Below, in pieces: positions 1 to 11,500 of a stretch of DNA of 64,000 bases. The stretch is from Azadirachta indica (Eukaryota > Streptophyta > Magnoliopsida > Sapindales > Meliaceae): positions 4,545,157 to 4,609,156 of the forward strand of contig CM040449.1 of NCBI GenBank assembly GCA_022749755.1. Direction: 5' to 3'. A program made the translations under genes and the position numbers. The notes under the pieces were generated by a model that saw nothing but the letters and a program-made list of their open reading frames with translations, was not told the origin of the DNA and did no database searches. Within the stretch, counting starts at the first letter, position 1, and each line of letters starts with the position of its first letter.

Positions 1-1660
1 CTATTTGGATTGGAATTATTGTTAAGTCTCTTTTGATTTAGCCAAATTTTTAATGCAGTGGTAGAGACGTGTCTCAAGGTCTTGAACAATATTCAGGTGG
101 TGAACTGGTCGGGTTTTTTGATGAACTTTTTTTTATGCTTTCTCCTAATTTCTCACTTCTATCTGTGGCTGTGTTAGAAAAGATAACAGTTTTATCTTCT
201 ATATTGGGCTCTGTGGATCAGATTATTGTTTAGTCTTTGATTTAGCCAAATTTTTGATGCGGTAGTAGAGACGTGTCTCAAGGTTTTGAACAATATTCAT
301 GTGGTAAACTGGTTGGGTATCTAGATTACTTTTTGTTTTCTTTTCCCCTAGTTTCTCACTTCTTTCTTTGGCTGTGCTAGAGAAAATAATAGTCTTGCCA
401 TTTTGCCAAATTTGTTGCAGTGATAGATAAACCAAAGTTTTGAAATCTTTGGGTCAATGCACTATTAAGGGATTTTCTGATTATATTTCTTTTAGTCCTT
501 CATTTTGTGCAAAGGTGAAATTCCCAAGAACAGGTCGTATGCTAATTTTGTTGCAGGGATAGAGAGGTTCCAAGGTTTTCAAGAATATTAGGGTGATGGA
601 TTGCTCAGACTTCTTTTTTATTTCCTTCTCTCTTTTAATGTCTTCTCCTAGTTTCTCCTTTCTACCTTGGGTTCCGTGAATTGTTTTGCTAATTCTTTTT
701 CCACGGAGATAGGAAAGTGTTATAAGGATTCAAGGAAAGTGCTCTCAGTGGTACTTTGATGAACTTTTTGAATTTTTTTTTTTTCTGGTTTTTGATTTTC
801 AATCGGCTATTTGGTCTATAGTTTGGTCTTAATGCTTAGTCTTTTTCAACAGCAATAGAAAGTGTTATAAGGATTTGGAGAAAGTGCTCTCAGTGGTTTT
901 TTGGCGATTGTATTTAGTCTTTTTTCTGGTTTCTGATTTTCCATTGGCCATCTGAATTACAGATTACCATCTTTCATTTTTTGAAAGTTTATTGCACTGA
1001 CAGAGGTGTTCTGAGGATTACTTAAATACTTGAGCAATTTCCTGCTTAGGAGTTACAGGAGTGAGAGTTTTGGAGCAGTGCTGTTCACGGGGATTGTAGA
1101 GGTTTTGAGAGATAATGGTATTGGGGCTGTGCTTAGCTCAGGGTTTGTGTCATCAGTTTGTACATGGGTGGTTTTTGTGGGATAGTGGTGTTTGGGCTAT
1201 GCTTGGCTCGGGTTTGTCTTATTAGTTATTTTGTCTTTTTGTCAATTTATCTTTTAACCTTAGCCCATCTGTATGCATATGTCTGAATTAACCTTTTCAT
1301 TTTTTTTTTTATTGCAGTGATAGAGAAATGTTCTGAGGTTCTTAATCAATGATGTGATCACGCACTGCATCAGGGGTTTTGTTTCTGCTTTCAGTTTTGA
1401 GTTTTCTACTAACTCTTCTCACTTCTATACCTATTTGAATACCTAAATTGAGATTATAATTCGGTCTTTCACTCTGGCTAAGGTCTGATTCAGTGACAGA
1501 GAAATGTTCCAAGTTTTTGAAGAAATTGGAGGATCTTTGCTGATCCTTAGAAATAAGTTCATATTACAGTTTGGTCTTTCACTTTTGGGAATCTATCATG
1601 TCCTTCATCTTTGCAAATATCTGTCAGACCTATAGTGAAATGTGCCCAAGTTTATTATTT
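1..1660. repeat. degenerate ~150-bp tandem array
   Basis: About ten diverged copies share a core of the form TTGCAGTGATAGAGAAATG followed by a 'tt/cc-aaggtttttgaa'-like stretch. Core starts lie near 54, 256, 413, 551, 699, 846, 992, 1312, 1490 and 1620. Units 4-7 are spaced 146-148 bp, and the wider gap at 992-1312 fits one eroded copy. Each core follows a T-rich tract, so it looks like a 3' splice site. The spacer is repeated too: variants of 'tttctcacttct..tggctgtg' lie before cores 2 and 3. No long reading frame runs through the array. It could be intron or UTR sequence of a gene lying mostly to the left, or a non-coding locus. The repeat pattern is seen directly; its role is unknown. Confidence 0.7.
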
Positions 1661-4019
1661 TTTGGCATCTTTTACACGAACTACGAGGGCTTTGATCTCT
1701 ATTAAATAGAGTACGTAGGCGTTTGGGATCACACCCAAACTCAAGTCCAATTTTTCTTTAACTGTTCTCAGCTAGTCAGTTTTACAAGCTGTTGCTGGGT
1801 AAGATGTCTGTGTTCTGTTATGTGGTTGTTTTCATTTTGTTGACGGGTGCATTTGGTTGTCTAACAGGTGGACCATTTTGGATTACAGGGCGTTTATAGT
1901 TCTTGGAGTTTAAACCCGCCAGCTCATTTCCTCGGCTTTTATGTTGTATTACTTTCAATCAAGGAAAAAAATAGAAAAAAGAATTGTTGTAATTGGTTTT
2001 TGTTTGTGTTGACTATCAATACACGTTTTGAAGTTTGTATTTAATTTTATTGTGATCAGAAATTAATGGTAGTTTCCAATCATTTGGTTCATTTACTTTT
2101 GAGATACTTTTATGTTTATATGGCTTGTATATGGGTTTAAACTCTTGAGATCTTTGCCTTCTGATGTCACGTAAACTGTTTCCTAAGAACAGAGTGTTAG
2201 TGTTTTGAGGGCACTGACGTGTTAGGACCGCCTAGTTTTAGAGCTTTTTTTCCGAGTTCAAATATACCTGTAGGTATAATTTACGAAGAAAAAACAGTGA
2301 AATATATGGCTCTTGATAACAGTAGAATCAGCAGAGAACGAGTAGATGGTTTGAATGACTATTTGAGCCTCTCATTATGCCTTTTTATTCAAGTATCCCT
2401 TAAAGATTCATGTCTATCTTTGTCAATTTCTTAATAAGGAGATTAAAATTCATAAAGATACGCATTTTAAGTTGATGAGAAGTATTCTTTAAATATTCTT
2501 ATTTTCTTTTTTTTTTTTTGAATTATCATTTTTTTTTTTTTATAGTTTCACCATCAAAACTTATTAATTATTTTTTATTTGGAAATCACGTTCTCTTTAG
2601 CTCTCTTAAACGAAAGAAGTGTTTTCTAGTGTATTTTTAGTACAATGTTCAGAAAGTTGTCTCTGAAATTTTAGAATTTGGGTGGTCGGTGTGAGGTGTG
2701 AGGTGTGATTAGTTTTAAGTATTATTTTGATCGCCGCTTCATAATCTTTTATATTAATATTTGGGGATTATTTTATTGTTTAGTGTTAATTTTGTATTTT
2801 ATGTATGATTTTGAACTCACGTAAATGAGAAAACTCATATTGTTATACGAGTCATGATATTTATACGACTTTTGTCACTACATGTTTCATATTATTACAG
2901 GATGCTTAATGTTACATGATGGTTGTGTACGTATTTTGGTATTAAATATTAATTGCATTTATACTTATTTTCTTATGTTACTATATTAAATAAATGGTTT
3001 TGGTATCCAATAACAAATAATATGTTTTGAGTAATTGCCAATAACGCTCTGAGTTTGAAATTATAATGATGGCTTAATGTAAAACAAATGAACTGATGCT
3101 ATTTATGCTAACAATGATAATTTTTTCCTGGGGAGGAAATCGCTAGTAGACTTGCATCCACAATATTTGCTACGAATTTAAGATATTTGGCACAATTCAA
3201 ACTTCTGATTAATGCAAATCGCAGCAAGAAAAATCTATGAACTTGTTTACTACATTGCATTTTGTTGAAGTAATGTGCTTAAGTAAAAATGAATTAGGTA
3301 AGTAGAAAAATGTAAATCTTGTACATCTAATAAATGAATAAACTTAAATATTCATAGTCAGTTTTAATGATGATAAGTTAGGCACCTTAAACTTAAGGAT
3401 ATTTTATTTTTGAATATTTTTTATATGTTATTTTTTGAAATTAAATTGCATGTAAAGCATTAATGAAACACATAATTTTAAAGTTAATACCTAAATAAAT
3501 TGACAATATAAAATGGTTGCATATTCTAAGGAGTTTACAGTTTTGGAACTGTTATTAGAGGATATTGAACAATATACGGTCTCGTGTGTTATGGTAATTT
3601 TTCAGTAAAATTAACATCTTAATGCAAAAATGAGTATAAATTACATTATACATGCAATATGGTAGTTTTTAAGGGCATGTGCGTTGTAATTCCCTCATTT
3701 TATTGGAAGCACCGGGGCGTGAAACATATGCAACTAGAAAATTGGGGTCCTCGGGCAAGTCAAATAGATAGATGCTCTTGTGTATATGTTTCTGTCGTTC
3801 ATTTATTAATGGTTAGTTCTTTAACGTTTCTTGAGGAATGCTGAAGCTAATTTTGCCTAATTACGTGGGGTTAGGTGCTTAGCCGAAAGAAGGTGAATTA
3901 GTTGGCCAGAAACATTAAACATTGAGGAGCAGGTTATACTTCAATTGGAACGAATAAATGTATTAAAGAGATCTTCACCAGTAGACGGCCGGGAATCAGA
4001 CATTTTCAAGAGGTGCGTC
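1661..4019. other. intergenic, AT-rich; possible 3' end of an upstream + strand gene
   Basis: A splice-acceptor-like site at about 1861-1868 is followed by a short open stretch and AT-rich sequence resembling a 3' UTR up to ~2060. This would fit the last exon of a gene that begins left of the window, but I could not identify a protein. The rest, to 4019, is AT-rich sequence with only short open frames and no recognisable domain. It presumably includes the promoter of the dirigent gene. Confidence 0.35.
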
Positions 4020-4538
4020 ATGCTCCCAAGAATTATATTCTGCGTTGCAGTTGTATTAGCTACGCTGACAGTTATTCTCTTGGCTTTGATTTCTCCTATA
4101 TCTCACAAAAAACACTCAAGTCCTTGGCTGGCCTTGTCCTTGTACATTCAACAACCACAAATTGCAAGTAATTCTAACACACAGCCAGCTACTCATCCAG
4201 GTTCTGGAGCATTTATCTTCCATCATGCGCTCACAGAGGGACCTGAGAACACTTCACGGGCTGTTGGAAGAGCACAAGGTTTCATTGTTCCAATTGAACA
4301 GTTTGCTCATTCGGCATTCAACATCATCTACCTTACATTTGACACACCAGAGTATTCGGGCAGCCTCACTGTTCAGGCTAAGCAAGTCGCTCACGAAGAC
4401 AAAGAGGAATTAACGGTGGTTGGAGGTACAGGTTCTTTTGCCTTTGCCCGTGGTTATGCTGTGTTCGCACAGACTCAGCGTCAAAATTATCATGTAAAGC
4501 TTCAGCTGCAGTTTCCTAATGCCCGGATGATGAACTAG
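4020..4538 (+). CDS. dirigent family protein
   Basis: This is a single-exon gene for a 172-residue protein of the dirigent family. These are secreted beta-barrel proteins that steer stereoselective coupling of phenoxy radicals in lignan and related wall phenolic synthesis. Residues ~1-26 form a hydrophobic signal peptide or anchor (MLPRIIFCVAVVLATL...). The body carries family signatures in order: LSLYIQQP near residue 38, a GAFIFHHALTEGPE block, VGRAQGF, a Y.TFDTPEYSGSLTV strand region, and the C-terminal VVGGTGSF.FARGYAVF motif. An open frame extends 25 codons upstream but contains no ATG, so the ATG at 4020 is chosen; it also places the hydrophobic segment at the N terminus. The length is near the usual 180-190 residues. 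The subfamily cannot be assigned from sequence alone. Confidence 0.88.
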   Translation: MLPRIIFCVAVVLATLTVILLALISPISHKKHSSPWLALSLYIQQPQIASNSNTQPATHPGSGAFIFHHALTEGPENTSRAVGRAQGFIVPIEQFAHSAFNIIYLTFDTPEYSGSLTVQAKQVAHEDKEELTVVGGTGSFAFARGYAVFAQTQRQNYHVKLQLQFPNARMMN

Positions 4539-5546
4539 ACTCTTGCTTTGGATTTATTTTATTTTTCCTCCCATTCCTTTTCTTCTTATTACGAAGTATC
4601 AATTTTTCTTTTTTTCTGGTTTTTTTTTTTCTTTTTTCTTACTTGAAGAGTCTATTAATTCGCCTTCACCATTTGTATTGACAGATTTTATATGTAACTA
4701 CTTAAAGATACTGTAACTGCCGCAAAAGGTAAAGAAAACGTTTTTGACAACTACATGAGTTACAAATATAGAATCTATCTAAGGAGCCGCAATATAATAT
4801 TATATATTTGGCATTTAAGAATGCTATGTTGGTACATTGTAAGCTGTAAACATGTGTTCTTGTACTGATATATCCATGTTTTAAGTTTGAAAATCTTACC
4901 ATATATATATATATATAACTACAGAGTATCCGTAGACGGAAAATGGGTAAATAATTAGAATGAAACACGTGCTCATTTTGTTTTAAGTAATAATTGGAAC
5001 CTGGTCTAATTAAATCTGATGCCATTTAACTTTCTAAATGGAGATGGATCATGGGATTATTTCAGTTTTTATTAAGATTAATGCCGGAGAATGTAAGACA
5101 TTATAATATAATCATATGTCCGATAATTTTAATGTTGACTGGAAATACGTAAACTATATTTCACATCAATCTGTTTCTGTATGGTAGAGTTGAATAACTT
5201 AATAATATGTCCTATAATTATATTTCTTTTTTTTTTTTTTTTTGTTAATTGGTGCATAAAATTTTCAAACCCGGATTATCTGGGCGAGTCGAACCTTATC
5301 CAGTCCAGAGACGGATCAAACCCGTATGAAAATTCCATGCACTGAAAATTAAAAACTTACTTTCGTAAAATTTTCCTTTTTTCCTTATTAGGAGGTCGGC
5401 ATCTGTTTAACAGTTGAATGCACATACACATCTTTCACATCCAATATTTCACGCGCCCTGTAAGCTTCTTCGCTGATCTCTCCGCTCTCTCTACCTGGCG
5501 AAGCTAACATCGCTTGAATCTCTCTCGCTTCTATTAGGCTGAAGAA
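4539..5546. other. intergenic: dirigent 3' flank and SEC3A promoter
   Basis: The dirigent stop is followed by T-rich 3' flank. An (AT)n tract lies at ~4901-4917 and a T-run at ~5227-5243. The last ~150 bases before 5547 are C/T-rich and free of long frames, fitting the SEC3A 5' UTR and promoter. No other gene is seen. Confidence 0.5.
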
Positions 5547-8500
5547 ATGGCAAAATCCAGCGCAGATGACGAGGAGCTACGTCGAGCTTGCGAGGCTGCA
5601 ATTGAAGGCACAAAGCAAAAGATCGTGATGTCGATTCGCGTCGCTAAAAGCCGTGGAGTTTGGGGAAAATCTGGCAAACTAGGGCGCCAGATGGCCAAAC
5701 CGAGAGTTCTAGCTCTCTCTAGTACGAATAATTTCTTTTCTACTAATCACTAATCATCAAATTTATTTCATTGATCTGATCTATCCTCATATGCTGTTGT
5801 TTGCTACTTATGCAGTTACATACTTATATCTTGTTGTCATTTTTATTTTATTTTTCCATATTTTCGTTTAATTGAAAGTGGTATTATGCCTTATTGGTTG
5901 GAGAAGTAGTGTTTTCCTGATGATGTGGATTATTGGTAATGGTATTTCAAATTCAGGAAACCTGAAGTGAATGCTACCAAGACACACGCCATAAAATTTT
6001 GTTGAAAATAGACACCATAAGAATTTAGCTGAACTATATCCTTCTTGAGCTTCTAGATTGAAAGTAGACACTGTAAGGGTTTGGCTAAATTGTATTAGTG
6101 CTGAGTTTCCAGATTCATCATGGATTTTTGTTTGGTGATTAAGATTTTGAAATATAATTTTCTTAAAACAATTTATTATGGTTTCTGAAATATAATATTT
6201 GTTAGATATTCATCTGTGCGTGGGCAGGGCTGCCTCCTGAATAGGTTATCTGATAGGGGAATTTCGAGGCTCATAATAATTTCTGACAATGACTCCTCTT
6301 ACTGCACTCTGCCCTCAATTTGAGATTTCATAATCAAATTGAGGGTTGATAGTTAACAGATCAGATATAATTGTTACTTCTTTTTCTATTTTCTAAACTC
6401 ATGACCTTGACTCTACTGGTGCATCATATGTCTGGCATCATCACTGACAATTTGATGCCTGTGCAGCAAAAGCCAAGGGTCAGCGGACCAAAGCTTTTCT
6501 TCGAGTATTAAAATATTCCACCGGAGGAGTTCTTGAGGTATTTTCAAGTTATTATATTTATTTAGCAAAGAATATGGAATAAATTTTATTCTTTATTATA
6601 TGAACCTTGGTTTCATGATAGCTGAAAAACAGCTTTCGTAATGTTCAACTCCTGGGCTGAGCACCCATATCTTGACTTTTGGGTTGGCACAGTCACTAGT
6701 GTAGTTCATTGGGATAAGTCAGCATTTTGGTTTATAAAACATCCAAGATGGATTTTGGTATAAGATATTCCAGCTTAGCTTTCCTTTCTAAGCTTAATGC
6801 AGATACTTTGGAAAAGAAAATTTAAGTCTATATGGTGACTGATTTAATTCTACATGGAAAGTGAAATGCAATAAATACTTACCCCAAAACATTGACTTCC
6901 TATCAGGAATACTAATATGTACAACATATACGTTTTATGATTATGCTTTTAAATCACTTTGATATTGTTGAAAATTTTCTTTCACATGCAGCCTGCAAAA
7001 CTGTATAAGCTTAAGCATCTCTCAAAAGTGGAGGTGATAGCTAATGACCCCAGTGGATGTACGTTTACCCTGGTAATACTCCATTTAATATGTAGAAAAG
7101 ATCTGTTTTCTATTCTTTCTTCCCTTTGAAAGTTAAAAAATTGTGTCTTTGCCTCCTAGTGGGCTCTTTTTTTGTTCATTTACTGACTGAACTTCTTGTA
7201 GGGATTTGATAACCTGAGAAGCCAGAGTGTTGCCCCACCTCAATGGACCATGCGCAATATTGATGACAGGTAATTTTGCTTTTGCTTTTATCTGGGGAAC
7301 TTCTTTAACTATTGATTTTTATATTCATGTTCTTGTTTGATTTTCTTGCAGGAACCGCCTTTTGCTTTGCATTCTAAATATAGTCAAAGACGTACTTGGT
7401 CGTCTTCCCAAAGTTGTAGGTATAGATGTTGTGGAGATGGCTCTTTGGGCTAAGGTACATATTGTGATATCCTTTTACGTTAATAAGATAAATCACATGC
7501 TTGGATAGAACTACATAGATTTTCAAGGGATTTTTATATTTGTGTAGCTGTTGATTTATTATTAGAAAATTTTGCTTCATATTAGGAGATTGTGTATAGA
7601 TTGTCAGGATCTTTTGTGTTCAAATGGAACTTTAGTTAGTGCTTTTCATAATGTTGAAAAAACATAAATTCATAGTTATGTTAGACAGTCATATTTTTTG
7701 AAACAATTTATTTGCCCAGGAGCTGTTCTTTATTGCTAAGAGAGTAAAAGGGTAGCCAATTTTATGGTTTATAACCCTTTCCTCACATATGGTAGATCTG
7801 CCTCTGCACAGAGTTGACCTGACCCTTATTGAATTCTTAGCCAAAGGCCCAAAGCTTGGCAGCTGGTCTTTATTTCTTGTAGTTTCAGTAATTAGCAAAG
7901 ACTGGCTTCAATTTCTACTAGATAATGTCTTGGATTAATTATTACAATAGTTTTATGAAACAATGAACCTTGATCTGCCATTTTTTAAAGCATCCAAAAG
8001 CTTATGTATTTAAGAAATCTATCCAGGTACATGTTGTATTTGAAGTTGAAATGGACTGGAATTACTAGGGTCCTACTAGCAAGGATTTCCAGTTGCCTAT
8101 TTTGGTTTCAGTTTTCTTTTAAATAATATCCTAGGTTTGTTACAGTATCATGTAAGTGATTGGTTCGCTATGTTGCTCTATTTGTCACTTGATCCATTCT
8201 TTATAACTAAATATTTATTGTCATCAATTGGGATGACAGTTGAATGCAATTATGCTTAATCTGCAGTACCTCAGCTTTGGTGCAATTTTTGAACTCTCTT
8301 GATGATGTGATGTGGTGGCACTAGTCACTTAAAATATTATTTTTCATTGATATTTCTTACATCTAATCCTAAAACTGCATACAGGAAAATACACCTACAG
8401 TTTCTACTCAGAGAAATCAGCAACATGGGCCCGTTGCATCTAGTGTGACAGAAAGTGATTTGAAAGTGACTGTTGAAAGGGAACTGGTGTCCCAAGCTGA

Positions 8501-11500
8501 GGAAGAGGACATGGAAGCTCTTCTTGGCACGTATGTGTTTCTCCTTTTATTTGATCAGAGGCTCTTAGTGAGGTTGAGATGTTGTTTAACAAATAATACT
8601 ATAGTGTGACAGGTTTCCATATAAATTGTGAAAATATGCAGAGATTTCAAATGACACAGTAGTACTATAGCACAAGAAGTTTTCTTGTAAAATGTTAATA
8701 TGTGCAAGCTATAGAGATGGAGGTTTCCTTGTTAAATATGAATATATGCAAACAAAGTGAGCACCTGCATTGTATTACTGAAACTGAAACCAGCGTACTG
8801 CCTTTGTGCATCTTTGTTTTGGTTGCTGATAGTTAAAGTACTTTAGACTAGTTCTTATGTTTCTGAGCATAAGATATTATGCAGTTATGTCATGGGGATT
8901 GGTGAAGCAGAGGCATTTTCTGAAAGGTTGAAGCGAGAGCTTCTTGCTTTGGAAGCAGCAAATGTGCATGCCATTTTGGAAAGTGAACCCTTGGTAGAAG
9001 AGGTATTTCCTTTTGATTTACAGCTTTACTTTTGAATTAAAAGGGAAATAAAAAAGGATGCCCTGGAAATTGGGGCAGGCGACCATCACCATTGGGGGAT
9101 CTACACTAATGGTTTTTGGTGGGGCCATAGGTGGATAGACAATAACTGTCTTTCTTTTCTTTTCTAGAGGAATGTAAGACAATATATTTGAAGGGTTAAT
9201 GTAAAGAAATACAGCCTTTTCCCATAAGTTATGGTGCAGTGAGCTGGCATCAGAGGCAGTTCTAGACTTTTGTTTTTTGGAGGGTTATTGTATTCTTATG
9301 GAGCCAATGGATGATGGCCCCCTTGGTTGCCATTTCACACTCCTGAAAAATGCCAGCAATGGTATGTTTTTTATTTGTTTGTTTTTAAGCCCGAGGAAGG
9401 TTAGTTATTCATAGTTAGTTATGACATGGCCTACGAGTTTGACTTAATATGTGCAAGAAATTCTGTCTCAATTATCCTCCTCTATCTCACATATTGTTAG
9501 TTAGTACGCCAAGCAACACTTGTTTTATTATCATTGCCATCCTCCTATTTCTTGTAAATTGTTCTCTTAGTGCTTTATTTGTGACAAGTATTGTTTAGTA
9601 TTGTGTTTATGCGACCTTTGGTTACAAATATATTTGTCCCTTAATTGTTGATTTATTGGTCTTGCAGGTACTGCAAGGGCTTGAAGCAGCGACAAATTGT
9701 GTTGATGACATGGATGAATGGTTAGGCATCTTCAATGTAAAGCTTAGGCACATGAGAGAAGACATTGAGTCGGTAGGGGCCTTCCTATACGAAATTTTAA
9801 TTATGTAGGGTTCTGTGGCAATACTGCTGGCCAATCTTAGTTGTGCATTTAGTTTCTATGCTTCTGCAAAATGAATGTCCTTTAACGATATTACGCTTCC
9901 AATCACTTACAAACATACTAACTCTGCGTAAATTATTCAGAGATGCTTTGGTTCACTCTCCCTGTTTAGGTTTTAACTTATATTAACTGCAACTAGAAAG
10001 TCAATCATTCTATCCTTTATGCCTATTAGTTGGGTTTTAGTTGTAATTCACATTTTCCCCCCAGTAAACTTCTTTGATTACGTAACTGCACTCTTTTGGA
10101 AAATGCATCTTCATCTTTGTCATTTACCTGCCTCTGGCTGGTTGTCTCGAATATATTTGTTATTCTTTCTTAGGGTTTTCTTAAAGATAGATAGTCCAAG
10201 TCGCAACATTAATCAGATTTTAGCATGTTACTGATATGGCTGTGTGCTTCAAGCAACTTAATCACATTTGATTTATCTTATTTCAAGTCAACATTTGCAG
10301 TTATTGGTGAATTTTATAGTTTGTCTATTATTGGGAAAAATCTTGGGTTGTGGATTGTACAGAGAACTGGTGGATTGAGTTGCCATTATATGAAATTACT
10401 AATTATCTTTTTAATTATTATATTTTTTATCAGAGTAGATTTTGATGTGTATATTCTCAATTTTCAACATACTATTCATGTGGATAGGTCTCTTTGTGTG
10501 GTAGGAAAGATTTTTGTTCCTCAAAATAGGTCATAGGAGGCTTGTTCTAGATATTATGCACCTTTTAGGTTGAGCACCTGACATTTATTAATGTTTGCTT
10601 GTAATCTTTTGTGGTCAAAATATCCAGATAGAAACCCGCAATAACAAACTGGAGATGCAATCTGTAAATAACAAATCGCTTATTGAGGAGCTAGACAGGC
10701 TTCTTGAACGGTTGCGTGTCCCTTCAGAGGTATGGGCTCCATCTCTTCCATTGCGAATAGGTACTGTATGTGACCCTATTATCTTTTTCCTTGACAAATT
10801 TTGGCTGTTATAGTATGCAGCATGTTTAACTGGAGGTTCATTTGATGAGGCTCGCATGCTTCAAAATGTCGAGGCATGTGAGTGGTTAACTGGTGCTCTA
10901 AGAGGCCTTGAAGCACCTAACTTGGACCCTGCCTATGCGAAGATGCGAGCAGTAAGAATTATGATTCTTGTATTTGTCTTAATTCTTTTGAAAATCTCAT
11001 TGCTAAGCAAGTCATCCAATAGTTTATGTATTACTCAGATAGGTACCTGTTACTAAGTCAGCTAGTACATCCTGGAGCTTTTATTTTATTTTATTTTAAT
11101 GATCTATGTATGGGCTAATGCTGCAGTGGTTGTAATTCATCTTGAAACCTTTTTATTACAGTTGCCACAATAGCTGTACAGGTTGTGGGATGGGTAAACC
11201 TGGGTAGCCAACTGTATAACTTTATGTTCTTGTTCTAATTTGCTGCCTGCCAATAATCCCAATTGAAGAACCTTTTCGTGTGATGATTGAGTGTTTTTAG
11301 AAGTTTTATTTTATAATAACATATTCTTCAAACTTCACCATTTCTAAAAGCACTTGCTGAAATGTTTACAGGTCAGAGAGAAACGAACAGAACTTGAAAA
11401 ATTGAAGAGCACGTTTGTTAGGAGAGCTTCTGAGTTCTTGAGGAACTACTTTGCTAGTTTGGTGGATTTCATGATTAGTGATAAGAGTTACTTTTCTCAG

